From: BQJU01 sp965229635 | GTDB lineage: Bacteria > Bacteroidota > Bacteroidia > Chitinophagales > Saprospiraceae | DNA length: 64,000 bases | Direction: 5' to 3' | Assembly (NCBI GenBank): GCA_965229635.1 | Contig: OZ245894.1 | Coordinates: 4,340,001-4,404,000 of the forward strand | Part shown: positions 1 through 8,624 of the stretch, one piece after another | Position numbering within the stretch: the first letter of the stretch is position 1 | Layout of the letters: each line of letters opens with the position of its first letter | Translations under genes and position numbers: made by a program | The notes under the pieces: model-generated | Database searches by the model: none | What the model was told of the DNA's origin: nothing | The model's input: only the letters and a program-made list of their open reading frames with translations

Positions 1-171
1 GTCACCCAGCAACTGGAACGCGAAATTGACCTACTCACCTTTTCGCCACAAGAGCGCCTCAATCGGGTGCTAGAGCGCAGCCCACAGCTATTTCAGGAAA
101 TCCCCTCCAAATACATCGCCTCCTACCTGCGCATGACACCGGAGACATTGAGTCGTTTGCGGAATTCTTGA
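1..171 (+). CDS. Crp/Fnr family transcriptional regulator, C-terminal end (partial)
   Basis: Reading frame 1 is open from the window edge to the TGA at 169-171 and gives 56 residues. The end of the protein, with KYIASYLRMTPETLSRLR, has the recognition-helix form typical of the winged-helix HTH of Bacteroidota Crp/Fnr regulators (IA.YL.MTPETLSR.R). The cyclic-nucleotide-binding domain lies outside the window. In this phylum such proteins often act as single regulators of nearby genes. A DinB-family gene starts 69 bp downstream on the same strand, so the two may be cotranscribed. The effector and targets cannot be told from this fragment. Confidence 0.8.
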   Translation, partial: VTQQLEREIDLLTFSPQERLNRVLERSPQLFQEIPSKYIASYLRMTPETLSRLRNS

Positions 172-240
172 GCCAAATCAATGTTTTGGAGAGGGAAATC
201 CGGCAACTTTGTGACATCATTTAACCAAAAGCAAATTGTT

Positions 241-804
241 ATGAAGCGCAAGCAATTAATCACCGACCTAATCCAACTCACCGAGCACATCAAAACAGAA
301 ACCAAAACCTTCCAGGAACTAGATTTGGCCACTTTAAACCACAAACCAAACGCTGATACCTGGAGCATCCTAGAATGCTTCGAGCACCTCAACCGCTACG
401 GCGATTACTACCTCAAGGAAATCGAACAACGCCTCCTGCAGGCCTCTCCTGCACCAGCTGCCGATACCTTTAAGCCGGGTATCATTGGCAACTACTTCGT
501 AGAACTCATTAAACCCCAACTAACCGGCATGAAAAAAATGAAAACTGCCACTGAGATGAATCCAAAGGGTTCAAAGTTATCCACGACCACCCTTGATCGG
601 TTTCTCAAACAACAAGACCGCCTCATCACCCTATTAAAAACCGCCGAAAAAGTCAATTTGACGAAAGTCAAAACCAGCATCACCCTCACCAAATGGATCA
701 AATTGCGCCTCGGAGATACCCTGCGTTTTGTGGTGCACCACAATGAGCGGCATTTGTTGCAGGCGCAACGGGTGATGGCTAGTTTAGAAGAATTGGCTGC
801 TTAG
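241..804 (+). CDS. DinB family protein
   Basis: 187 residues. The segment around residues 35-60, with NADTWSILECFEHLNRYGDYYL, resembles the first helices of DinB/YfiT-type four-helix bundles, in which a histidine helps form a metal site. A second His-rich helix near the C terminus (RFVVHHNERHLLQAQRV) would supply the remaining ligands. These proteins are putative metal-dependent thiol or other transferases; the substrate is unknown. The ATG at 241 is preferred over the in-frame ATG at 181, because the 20 extra residues do not resemble a DinB start and lie close to the preceding gene. It may be expressed with the upstream Crp/Fnr gene. Confidence 0.75.
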   Translation: MKRKQLITDLIQLTEHIKTETKTFQELDLATLNHKPNADTWSILECFEHLNRYGDYYLKEIEQRLLQASPAPAADTFKPGIIGNYFVELIKPQLTGMKKMKTATEMNPKGSKLSTTTLDRFLKQQDRLITLLKTAEKVNLTKVKTSITLTKWIKLRLGDTLRFVVHHNERHLLQAQRVMASLEELAA

Positions 805-896
805 TTTTTTAGCCTGATTTCGCATTTGTCGGGTTTCATTTTTCCAAAAGAAAAGATTTCTTCTATCTTAGGCACGGATAAACTAAATCAACCAAT

Positions 897-2516
897 ATGC
901 CTAAGAAAAAACGCCCCCATGTGGCCTATTTCTGTATGGAATATGGCCTCGACAATCGCTTTAAAGCCTACGCCGGTGGACTCGGTATTCTGGCCGGAGA
1001 TTATATGAAAGGAGCCAAAGACCACAAATATCCGATCGTGGGGATCGGTATTAAGTGGAAGCAGGGCTATACCGATCAGATGATTAGTGCTGAGGGCCAG
1101 CCTTATGATACCTACCACAATTATGATTATAGCAAATTCCTGAAAGATACCGGTGTCACCGTCACGGTTGATATTCGCCAGCGGAAAGTACACTGCAAGG
1201 TTTGGAAACTGGAGGCTTTTGGTAATGCGCCATTATATCTCTTAGATACTGACCTTCCGGAAAATGAAGATGCCTGGATCACCGGGCAATTGTACGGCTG
1301 GTTTGGAGAAGAACGCATCGCTCAGGAATTGGTGCTTGGGGTAGGGGGCGTTCGTGCGCTTCGGGCATTAGGTATTAAGGTGGACGTTTATCACTTCAAC
1401 GAAGGCCATGCGCTGTTTGCCGGATTCGAACTCATGCGCGAAAAAATGCAACAACCGGGCATTAGCTTCAAAGATGCATGGGCCGCTAGTCGGGAGGAAA
1501 TTGTCTTTACGACTCATACACCAGTGATTCAGGGCAACGAATCACATCCCATTGATCGCCTGATGTACATGGGCGCTAATTTGGGCATGACCGAATCGCA
1601 ACTACAACAATTGGGTGGCACGCCGTTTAATATGACCGTAGGAGCTTTGCGCCTTTCTCGCAAGTCGAATGCGGTAGCCCAACTACACGGCGAAACCGCC
1701 AAAAAAATGTGGGCGCACATTGAGGACGCTTCGGAGATTGTTCCGATCACCAATGCCATTCATTTGCCCACCTGGGTAGACCCCAAAATGATCAAAGCCG
1801 CCGAAAAAGATGGTGACCTTTGGAAAGCTCACCAAAAGAATAAAAAGAAACTGATCAAATTTGTAAAACAGCGCAATGGCGTCAGCCTCGACCCGGAAAA
1901 ACTCCTTATCGGCTTTTCCCGTCGGTCGGTGCCCTACAAGCGCAGTGATCTCATCTTCCAAAAGGCAAAAATCATTGAGCCTTTGTTAAAGAATCAGACT
2001 GTTCAGTTGGTCTTTTCCGGTCGTGCCCACCCCTTGGATGACAATGGCAAGGCTATCGTTGCTCGTTTGGTGAAATATTCCAAAAAGTATCCCAATTCTG
2101 TGGTTTTCCTGGAAAACTACGATATGGAAATCGGTGCCATGCTGACCCGTGGTTCTGATGTTTGGCTCAACAACCCACGGCGTCCGAAGGAGGCGAGCGG
2201 TACTTCCGGCATGAAAGCCGCCATGAACGGCGTACTCAACTTCAGCATCCTCGACGGTTGGTGGCCGGAGGCTTGTGAACACGGCATCAATGGTTGGCAG
2301 TTTGGTGACGGCTTCGAAAGTGAGGATGTCAAAAAGCAGGACAAACACGACCTCGCTGCATTATATAAAGTGCTGCAAAAGGAAGTCATTCCCACCTATT
2401 ACGATAACCACAAGAAATGGGTGAAAATGATGAAAGCCAGCATTATGAGTACCATGGAATACTTTGCAGTGAAGCGCATGCTGGAAGAGTATAATGACCT
2501 ATTGTATAAAAAGTAA
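897..2516 (+). CDS. Alpha-glucan phosphorylase (GT35), short form
   Basis: 539 residues. Predicted to cleave alpha-1,4-glucan (glycogen or maltodextrin) with phosphate to give glucose 1-phosphate, using PLP in the cytoplasm. The N terminus has AYFCMEYGLD and YAGGLGILAGDYMKGAKD, as in the distant alpha-glucan phosphorylase clade. The C-terminal half has RRPKEASGTSGMKAAMNG (about residues 429-446), which matches the PLP-lysine region of glycogen phosphorylase (xASGTxxMKxxxNG). The protein is much shorter than the classical enzyme (about 800-850 residues), as expected for the short clade. The start is set by MPKKKRPHVAYF. No other glycogen gene is adjacent; the next gene is a fucosidase with its own signal peptide. 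Confidence 0.88.
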   Translation: MPKKKRPHVAYFCMEYGLDNRFKAYAGGLGILAGDYMKGAKDHKYPIVGIGIKWKQGYTDQMISAEGQPYDTYHNYDYSKFLKDTGVTVTVDIRQRKVHCKVWKLEAFGNAPLYLLDTDLPENEDAWITGQLYGWFGEERIAQELVLGVGGVRALRALGIKVDVYHFNEGHALFAGFELMREKMQQPGISFKDAWAASREEIVFTTHTPVIQGNESHPIDRLMYMGANLGMTESQLQQLGGTPFNMTVGALRLSRKSNAVAQLHGETAKKMWAHIEDASEIVPITNAIHLPTWVDPKMIKAAEKDGDLWKAHQKNKKKLIKFVKQRNGVSLDPEKLLIGFSRRSVPYKRSDLIFQKAKIIEPLLKNQTVQLVFSGRAHPLDDNGKAIVARLVKYSKKYPNSVVFLENYDMEIGAMLTRGSDVWLNNPRRPKEASGTSGMKAAMNGVLNFSILDGWWPEACEHGINGWQFGDGFESEDVKKQDKHDLAALYKVLQKEVIPTYYDNHKKWVKMMKASIMSTMEYFAVKRMLEEYNDLLYKK

Positions 2517-2600
2517 TTTTGCTGGAAGAATTGGATGAAATGGGAACATACAGTCCTTCCAATATTCCATCAATGCATTCCTTTTAATAATAAACCAATC

Positions 2601-4067
2601 ATGAATAAATCACTGTTAATCATTGTTTTAACGTGTGTTGCTTTCTCTTTGGCTTCCGCCCAACATGGCGAGGAACGCTATGTACCTGAAACCGATCCAT
2701 TGGTTTTAGAGAAGCTGGAAGAGTGGCAAGACCTGAAGTTTGGCTTGTTAATGCATTGGGGGGCTTATAGCCAATGGGGTATTGTCGAATCCTGGTCGCT
2801 GTGCCCGGAAGATGAAGGCTGGTGCGAGCGCAAAAAAGGTAAAAATCCGGACGATTATTTTGCTTACAAAAAAGAATACGAGGATTTACAAACCACTTTT
2901 AATCCCGTCGATTTTGATCCGGAAAAATGGGCCAAAGCCGCCAGCGATGCCGGTATGAAATACGTGGTCTTCACGACCAAACACCACGACGGCTTCACCA
3001 TGTTTGACAGCAAATACACCGATTATAAAATCACCGATCCGACCTGTCCGTTTAGTGTCAATCCAAAGGCCAATGTCACCAAGGAAATCTTTAACGCTTT
3101 TCGCAACGAAGGCCTGTGGGCCGGTGCCTATTTCTCCAAGCCTGATTGGCACTGTCCGGACTATTGGTGGGATAGATTTCCACCTACCGACCGCAATGTC
3201 AACTATGACCCGGCTGCTTATCCTGATCGATGGGAAAGCTACGTCCAATTTACCCACAACCAGATCATGGAACTCATGTCTGACTACGGCAAGATGGACA
3301 TCCTCTGGCTCGACGGCGGTTGGGTGCAAAAGCAGGATGAAGCCTCTTTACGTGAGCACTACGAAAAATTGTTGGCCTCAAGCAAGACGGGCTTTTTGAA
3401 GTCGACCATCGTCAACCAGGATATCCGCATGGACGAGCTGGTGACCAAAGCCCGCGCCAAACAGCCAGGGTTAATCGTGGTAGATCGGGCCGTTTACGGC
3501 AAGAATCAGAACTACCTCACCCCAGAAAATCGAGTGCCGGAGAAAGCTTTACCTTACCCCTGGGAATCCTGCATTATTAGCGGACAAAGCTGGTCATGGG
3601 TGCCCAATGCCCAATATATGACCGGCCGCGAAGCCATCCACATGCTGGTCGATATCGTTTCCAAAGGCGGAAACCTGCTGTTCAACATTGCGCCAAGCCC
3701 CACCGGCAGCTGGGATGAAGGTGCCTACCAAATGCTTTCCGAAATGGGTGACTGGATCAAGGTCAACGGTGAAGCCATTTACGGAAGTCGCGCCATCGCT
3801 CCCTACAAGGAAAACAATGTCTGCCTTACCAAAGGCAAAGACGGTAGCCTATACCTGATCTATCTGGCCAAGGAAGGCGAAACTCAACTCCCTGCCGAAA
3901 TCAAATTCACGCAAATTCAACCCGAAAAAGGGGCCAAAGCCGAGCTGGTAGGCAGCAATATCCGCCTTAAGTGGCAGGCCGAAGGAGCTGGCTTCAAGGT
4001 GATGATTCCGGAGAAGGTGCGGGGGCAGGTGCCTGGGAAGTTTGCCTGGGTGGTGAGGGTTCAATAA
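2601..4067 (+). CDS. Secreted alpha-L-fucosidase, GH29
   Basis: 488 residues. Predicted retaining alpha-L-fucosidase acting on fucosylated glycans in the periplasm or at the surface. The start at 2601 gives a signal peptide (MNKSLLIIVLTCVAFSLASAQ); the frame is open 22 codons further upstream, but that extension would mask the signal. GH29 landmarks are LMHWGAYSQWG near the N terminus, VVFTTKHHDGFTMFDSK, and DILWLDGGW near residue 237, which holds the nucleophile Asp. The C-terminal part is a beta-sandwich-like tail. There is no T9SS sorting domain. It is not linked to a SusCD pair; the only one in the window lies about 18 kb away, so it does not form a polysaccharide utilisation locus here. 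Confidence 0.9.
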   Translation: MNKSLLIIVLTCVAFSLASAQHGEERYVPETDPLVLEKLEEWQDLKFGLLMHWGAYSQWGIVESWSLCPEDEGWCERKKGKNPDDYFAYKKEYEDLQTTFNPVDFDPEKWAKAASDAGMKYVVFTTKHHDGFTMFDSKYTDYKITDPTCPFSVNPKANVTKEIFNAFRNEGLWAGAYFSKPDWHCPDYWWDRFPPTDRNVNYDPAAYPDRWESYVQFTHNQIMELMSDYGKMDILWLDGGWVQKQDEASLREHYEKLLASSKTGFLKSTIVNQDIRMDELVTKARAKQPGLIVVDRAVYGKNQNYLTPENRVPEKALPYPWESCIISGQSWSWVPNAQYMTGREAIHMLVDIVSKGGNLLFNIAPSPTGSWDEGAYQMLSEMGDWIKVNGEAIYGSRAIAPYKENNVCLTKGKDGSLYLIYLAKEGETQLPAEIKFTQIQPEKGAKAELVGSNIRLKWQAEGAGFKVMIPEKVRGQVPGKFAWVVRVQ

Positions 4068-4093
4068 AATTATTGATCATAAAATAGTAGGAT

Positions 4094-4237
4094 ATGAGTA
4101 CCAGTCAACAAATTAAATGGATTCAATTTGAAGATGAGCAATTAGATCAGCAACATCAAACCCTGATCAAAGGGGGAGATGGGAATGATAGTGATGGCGA
4201 TAGTAATATAGTGATCGATGACACCCTGATTATTTAA
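4094..4237 (+). CDS. Small GG-motif peptide, possible RiPP-like precursor
   Basis: A 47-codon frame from ATG 4094 to TAA 4237, 26 bp after the fucosidase stop. The first 27 residues are rich in Gln and Glu and end with QTLIKGGDG, i.e. a Leu-x-Lys-Gly-Gly site of the kind where C39-type peptidases cut leader peptides. The remaining core is acidic and rich in Asp, Asn, Ser and Gly (GNDSDGDSN), and ends IDDTLII. Many Bacteroidota small natural-product precursors have this leader-GG-core layout. No maturase, ABC transporter or peptidase gene is nearby, so the call rests on the peptide alone. It could also be a small unknown protein or a chance frame. Confidence 0.4.
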   Translation: MSTSQQIKWIQFEDEQLDQQHQTLIKGGDGNDSDGDSNIVIDDTLII

Positions 4238-4270
4238 TTGCAGAGCACCTGGGAAAATAAAATAGCTTCC

Positions 4271-5941
4271 CTAAAACAACCCCCGAATCTTCCCATTCCC
4301 ATCAATATCTATAGCCTCCGCCGAAGGCACATTCGGTAGGCCTGGCATGCGCATGATGCTGCCGGTGATGGGGATGAGGAAACCGGCACCTGCCGCGATT
4401 TCAATTTCGCGGACGGTGACGATGAAGTCTTTGGGACGGCCCAGTAGTTTGGGATTGTCTGACAGGGACTTTTGGGTTTTGGCAATGCAAATGGGGAGTT
4501 CATTCAGGCCCAATTGGTCAATCTTGCGTAGGTCGGCGCGGGCTTTGGGGGTGTAATCGATGGCTTTGGCGCCGTAGATGCGTTTGGCTACGGTTTCGAT
4601 TTTCTTTTCTACTGGCCACGACCAGTCGTACATGGGCGTGAAGGGCGCATCGTTGGCATCCACTACCTCGGCTACGGCGCGGGCGAGGGCTTCGGCACCA
4701 GCTCCGCCTTTGGCCCACACTTCGGCGGTTTCTACGCGAGCGCCGAGACTTTCACATTTTTCGCGGATGATGGCGATTTCTTCGTCGGTATCGGTGGTGA
4801 AACGGTTGATGGCTACCACGGCGGGTACGTTAAATTGTTTGATGTTTTCAAGGTGCTTTTCCAGGTTTTCCAACCCTTTTTTGACGGCTTTGCCGTTGGC
4901 TTCGTTCAAACTCTTCAGGTCGGCACCGCCGTGGTACTTCAAGGCACGAACGGTGGCCACCAGTACGACCGCATTGGGCGAAAGCCCGGCACTTTGACAC
5001 TTGATGTCAAAAAACTTCTCCGCACCTAAATCGAAACCAAAACCGGCTTCCGTCACCACGTAATCTGATAAGGAAAGGCCCATCCGTGTGGCAATCACAC
5101 TATTGGTACCCTGGGCAATATTGGCAAAAGGACCGCCGTGAATGATGGCGGGATTGCCTTCAATGGTCTGCACTAGATTGGGTTTGATGGCGTCTTTCAA
5201 CAAAGCGGTCATGGCACCATGTGCTTTCAGGTCGCGGGCGTAGATGGGCTTTTTGTCAAAGGTGAAGCCAACAAAGATATTGCCCAGCCGTTCCTTGAGG
5301 TTCATCAGGTCATCTGACAAACAGAGAATGGCCATAATCTCACTAGCTGCGGTGATATCAAATCCGGTTTCGCGGGGTACCCCGGAGCCGGTTCCTCCAA
5401 GGCCAATTACCGTATGCCTTAGCGCCCGGTCATTCATGTCCATCACGCGTTTCCACAATACGGTACGAGCATCTATACCCAGCGAATGCACTTTATTTTG
5501 TAAATTGTTATCGATCAACGCCGCCAGCAGATTGTGCGCCTTCTCGATGGCGGCAAAATCTCCGGTAAAGTGCAGGTTAATGTCTTCCATGGGTAATACC
5601 TGCGAATAACCGCCACCGGTGGCACCGCCCTTGATGCCAAAGACCGGCCCGAGAGAAGGCTCGCGAAGCACTACTGTAGTCGATTTACCGATGCGGTTGA
5701 GGCCCTCGGTCAACCCAATAGATGTGGTTGTTTTTCCTTCGCCGGCCGGGGTTGGCGAAATGGCCGAGACCAGGATTAACTTATTTTTCTTGACTTGATC
5801 TTTATTGATGAGTGAGAGCGGCAGTTTAGCTTTGTACTTTCCGTAAAGTTGCAGGTCGTCTTCTGAAATGCTGAGCTTTTGGGCAATTTCACGGACGTCC
5901 CGCAATTGTACCTCCGAGGCGATATCAATATCGGATTTCAT
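4271..5941 (-). CDS. fhs: Formate--tetrahydrofolate ligase
   Basis: 556 residues, the usual length. Joins formate to tetrahydrofolate with ATP to give 10-formyl-THF, feeding purine and initiator-tRNA formylation. The P-loop-like TPAGEGKTTTSIGLTEGL lies at about residues 64-81. Further family signatures are REPSLGPVFGIKGGATGGGY, GGPFANIAQGTNSVIAT, and a C terminus with MRMPGLPNVPSAEAI. It stands alone on the minus strand with a recognisable promoter just upstream. The other purine genes in the window (purM, purL, punA) are far away, so any coordination would be through a common pool and not an operon. Confidence 0.97.
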   Translation of the reverse strand: MKSDIDIASEVQLRDVREIAQKLSISEDDLQLYGKYKAKLPLSLINKDQVKKNKLILVSAISPTPAGEGKTTTSIGLTEGLNRIGKSTTVVLREPSLGPVFGIKGGATGGGYSQVLPMEDINLHFTGDFAAIEKAHNLLAALIDNNLQNKVHSLGIDARTVLWKRVMDMNDRALRHTVIGLGGTGSGVPRETGFDITAASEIMAILCLSDDLMNLKERLGNIFVGFTFDKKPIYARDLKAHGAMTALLKDAIKPNLVQTIEGNPAIIHGGPFANIAQGTNSVIATRMGLSLSDYVVTEAGFGFDLGAEKFFDIKCQSAGLSPNAVVLVATVRALKYHGGADLKSLNEANGKAVKKGLENLEKHLENIKQFNVPAVVAINRFTTDTDEEIAIIREKCESLGARVETAEVWAKGGAGAEALARAVAEVVDANDAPFTPMYDWSWPVEKKIETVAKRIYGAKAIDYTPKARADLRKIDQLGLNELPICIAKTQKSLSDNPKLLGRPKDFIVTVREIEIAAGAGFLIPITGSIMRMPGLPNVPSAEAIDIDGNGKIRGLF

Positions 5942-5965
5942 GAGTGGTCGTTTTGGTTAGGAGCC

Positions 5966-5996
5966 GAAAGTTAAAGAAATTTTCCTGGCTACCAAA
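5966..5996 (-). promoter_or_regulatory. Bacteroidota-type promoter of fhs
   Basis: On the minus strand the sequence reads TTTG (5996-5993), a 19-nt spacer, then TAACTTTC (5973-5966). This agrees with the Bacteroidota consensus TTTG / TAnnTTTG except for the last base. The expected transcript start is near 5960, about 20 nt before the fhs ATG. Confidence 0.55.
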
Positions 5997-6049
5997 CCCT
6001 TTCAATGACTATACTGTCTTTTATGTTGAACTAAAAAAATCACCTGACT

Positions 6050-7303
6050 ATGAAAAAAATGATGACAAACTTCATTTTGACTTTTTGCTTATTGTTTATC
6101 GGCTTTGGGGCTTTCGCCCAATGGCAACCTCTAACCAGCGGTACCACCGAGACTTTGCTGGACATTCACTTCCTCAATCCTTCCTACGGGGCTGCGGTCG
6201 GTACTGATGGAACGGTCCTACTCACGGAAGATGGCGGCGACTCCTGGACCGATATTGGCGGATTGGGCGAAGACCTCGGCTCCGTTCGGGTACTGGGCGT
6301 CGACACTATCCTGGTGGCGGGCTTAAGTATTTTTGACGGGCAGGTTTATAGAACCACCAACGGCGGAACGACCTGGCTGTTGGAAACGAATGGCGCCAGA
6401 CTCGATCGCACCACCAATGAAGTCTATGCACTGGGCTATGATGGCATTCAATCGAGTGATGACCAGGGAGAAAGCTGGCAGGATCTCGGCGTCGATTTGG
6501 GCGGCACCTTGCTAATGGAGCAAGTGCAATTTGCCGATGATGATTTTGGCCTTATCGCCGGGAATATCTCCGGATTTGCCAATTATTCGACCTACGGATT
6601 TTTTACTAATGATGGCGGTAACAATTGGCTGGATTGGTACGTGTTTGACTTTCCAAATGCCGATGCGTGGACCAACGCCTCCTTTGCGGGCCCAGATACG
6701 GTATACCTTTTTACCAATAAATTTGAATTCTTTGTCCCAAGTGATACCAACCGACTGGTGAGGATGACGGACATCCACAAAGAAACGGTGGGAGATACGG
6801 ATACCTGGCGCTTCACGGGCGAGGTGGTCAATGCACTGATGCCGGGCTATTCATTTGATGCTCATTTCTTTGATGGACACTCCGGTTATTCGGTGACCGC
6901 TGATGGCGACATTCTGAAAACAACGGATGGAGGGGCTAGCTGGAATGTAGACTACACCGCCGCTGATACCCTAAGATCGATTTACGCCTGGAGCGAAGAC
7001 CTGATGTTTGCCACCGGCCATGACGGGCAGATTTTGCGTCTGGGGCAGGTAAATAGCACCAATGATCCAGCAATTCACTCCTTGGGCATCTATCCAAATC
7101 CAACGCATTCCACCTTTGTTATTACGGGTGTTGAAGAAAGCGTTGGTGAGTTGTTAATCTACAACAGCCTTGGCGAAGTCATTGTCAGTAAATCCTGGCA
7201 AGGAGATGAGATCGTGATCAGCCATTTGCCGAAAGGCCTCTATCATGTGGTCTTGCAGTGCTCCAAACAACATTATGCCGGAAAGATTCTGAAAATAGAA
7301 TAG
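6050..7303 (+). CDS. Secreted beta-propeller protein with T9SS type A sorting domain
   Basis: 417 residues. The signal peptide is MKKMMTNFILTFCLLFIGFG followed by AFAQ. The body has repeats of the BNR/YCF48/VPS10 kind (GTVLLTEDGGDSWTDIGG; GQVYRTTNGGTTWLLE; DILKTTDGGASWNVDY), which build a beta-propeller. The last about 80 residues form a Por-type sorting domain: IYPNPTHSTFVITG, then strands and a basic-ending GKILKIE. The protein should cross the outer membrane by type IX secretion and be released or anchored at the surface. Binding partner or activity is unknown. It is a single gene between fhs (divergent) and an rRNA methyltransferase. Confidence 0.88.
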   Translation: MKKMMTNFILTFCLLFIGFGAFAQWQPLTSGTTETLLDIHFLNPSYGAAVGTDGTVLLTEDGGDSWTDIGGLGEDLGSVRVLGVDTILVAGLSIFDGQVYRTTNGGTTWLLETNGARLDRTTNEVYALGYDGIQSSDDQGESWQDLGVDLGGTLLMEQVQFADDDFGLIAGNISGFANYSTYGFFTNDGGNNWLDWYVFDFPNADAWTNASFAGPDTVYLFTNKFEFFVPSDTNRLVRMTDIHKETVGDTDTWRFTGEVVNALMPGYSFDAHFFDGHSGYSVTADGDILKTTDGGASWNVDYTAADTLRSIYAWSEDLMFATGHDGQILRLGQVNSTNDPAIHSLGIYPNPTHSTFVITGVEESVGELLIYNSLGEVIVSKSWQGDEIVISHLPKGLYHVVLQCSKQHYAGKILKIE

Positions 7304-7329
7304 AGCCTTTTCGAAAATCATGAATTCCT

Positions 7330-7337
7330 TACCTTTG
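7330..7337 (+). promoter_or_regulatory. -7 box TACCTTTG, apparently leaderless start
   Basis: TACCTTTG matches TAnnTTTG exactly and ends only 4 nt before the ATG at 7342. A transcript from this box would begin at or next to the start codon. The upstream -33 region is only T-rich and lacks a clear TTTG. Confidence 0.45.
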
Positions 7338-7341
7338 CGGC

Positions 7342-8556
7342 ATGGAAGCAAAGGTAAGGCGTTTATATCCCAATTTGGTCAAGGCAGTCATTGAGGCGCT
7401 TCAACAGGTTTTCTCTGAAGATCTATACGTGAGTAAAGTTATCGAGCGAACCCTGAAGAGCAACCCCAAGTGGGGCTCACGGGATCGGGCCTTCATTGCG
7501 GAAAGCGTCTATGAGATGGTGCGCTGGTATCGCTTGCTGTACGAAATTGATGGTCGGGAACCTAAAAAAGAGGAGGATTGGTGGCGTCTATTCGGCATTC
7601 TGCAAATCATCAATGGGTATACACTTCCTCCCTGGAAGGAATTTGAAGCAATACAACCCAAAGCTATTCTGGCGAAACGAGATGCTGTAGAAACTACCCG
7701 GAAAATCAAGGAATCCATTCCGGATTGGCTGGATGAACTGGGTGCTCAGGAATTGGGTGAAAGCTGGTCCAAGACCATGGCGACCCTCAACGAACAAGCA
7801 GAAGTAGTACTGCGGGTCAATCGGTTGAAAACGGATGCCTCCCAATTGAAACAGTCATTGGCGAAAGCCGATGTAGAAGTGGCGCCCATTGCGGCCGACG
7901 CGCTGCGAGTCATCAAACGCAAGAACCTCTTCGCCACCGAGCCATTCAAAAAAGGCTGGTTTGAAGTGCAGGATTTTTCCTCCCAGCAGGTCGCGCCCTA
8001 CCTGGAAGTAGAACCTGGTATGCGTGTGATTGATGCTTGTGCGGGCGGTGGAGGAAAGTCATTGCACCTGGCCACTTTGATGGAAAATAAGGGTCAAGTC
8101 ATTGCTTTGGATACCGAATCGTGGAAGCTGAATGAATTGCGTCGACGGGCCCGTAGAAATGGCATTCACATCATTGAAACAAGGCCCATCACCAGTACCA
8201 AAGTCATTAAACGGCTGCGAGACACTGCAGATCGGGTGCTTCTGGATGTGCCTTGCTCCGGACTCGGAGTTTTACGCCGGAATCCGGATGCCAAGTGGAA
8301 GTTACAGCCGGAATTCATTGATCGAATCAAGGCCACACAGCAGGAGATCATCCAGTCGTATAGCCGAATGGTTAAGCCTGGAGGCAAATTGGTTTACGCC
8401 ACCTGCAGTATCTTGCCTTCGGAGAACAGTCAGCAGGTGGCTCGCTTTCTGGAAGCCAAAAAAGGCGAATTTGAACTTATTCGGGAAAACAGCATCTTGC
8501 CACAGGATGAAGGCTTTGATGGTTTTTATATGGCTTTACTGCAGAAGAAAGGGTAA
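7342..8556 (+). CDS. RsmB/NOP-family rRNA (cytosine-5) methyltransferase
   Basis: 404 residues. SAM-dependent m5C methyltransferase acting on rRNA, of the RsmB/NOL1/NOP2/Sun family. The N-terminal about 130 residues are helical, as in the NusB-like part. The SAM site is VIDACAGGGGKSLHLA (near residue 230). The two active-site cysteines are in LLDVPCSGLGVLRRNPD (near residue 303) and LVYATCSILPSEN (near residue 353), the pair required for covalent catalysis and release. The ATG at 7342 follows a promoter -7 box by 4 nt, which supports this start. Which cytosine it modifies cannot be read from sequence; 16S C967-like modification is the model for RsmB. Confidence 0.9.
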   Translation: MEAKVRRLYPNLVKAVIEALQQVFSEDLYVSKVIERTLKSNPKWGSRDRAFIAESVYEMVRWYRLLYEIDGREPKKEEDWWRLFGILQIINGYTLPPWKEFEAIQPKAILAKRDAVETTRKIKESIPDWLDELGAQELGESWSKTMATLNEQAEVVLRVNRLKTDASQLKQSLAKADVEVAPIAADALRVIKRKNLFATEPFKKGWFEVQDFSSQQVAPYLEVEPGMRVIDACAGGGGKSLHLATLMENKGQVIALDTESWKLNELRRRARRNGIHIIETRPITSTKVIKRLRDTADRVLLDVPCSGLGVLRRNPDAKWKLQPEFIDRIKATQQEIIQSYSRMVKPGGKLVYATCSILPSENSQQVARFLEAKKGEFELIRENSILPQDEGFDGFYMALLQKKG

Positions 8557-8624
8557 CCATAAAAAACACCACGCAAAGACATAAATTTGCCTTCACGTGA
8601 TGTTCTGATTTTTAGTTTCATATT

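Noticed and set aside
181..240. Upstream start for the first DinB protein
   Set aside because: The 20 extra residues do not match the family, and ATG 241 gives a normal DinB start.
2601..4067. Polysaccharide utilisation locus containing the GH29 fucosidase
   Set aside because: The only SusCD pair is about 18 kb away with unrelated genes between them.
4094..4237. Complete RiPP gene cluster
   Set aside because: No maturase, peptidase or transporter gene lies nearby; only the small peptide is reported.
4578..4997. Long antisense frame over fhs
   Set aside because: It is antisense to a strongly conserved enzyme and the translation has no family features; the same holds for other long frames inside metY, pyc, SNF2 and tamL genes.
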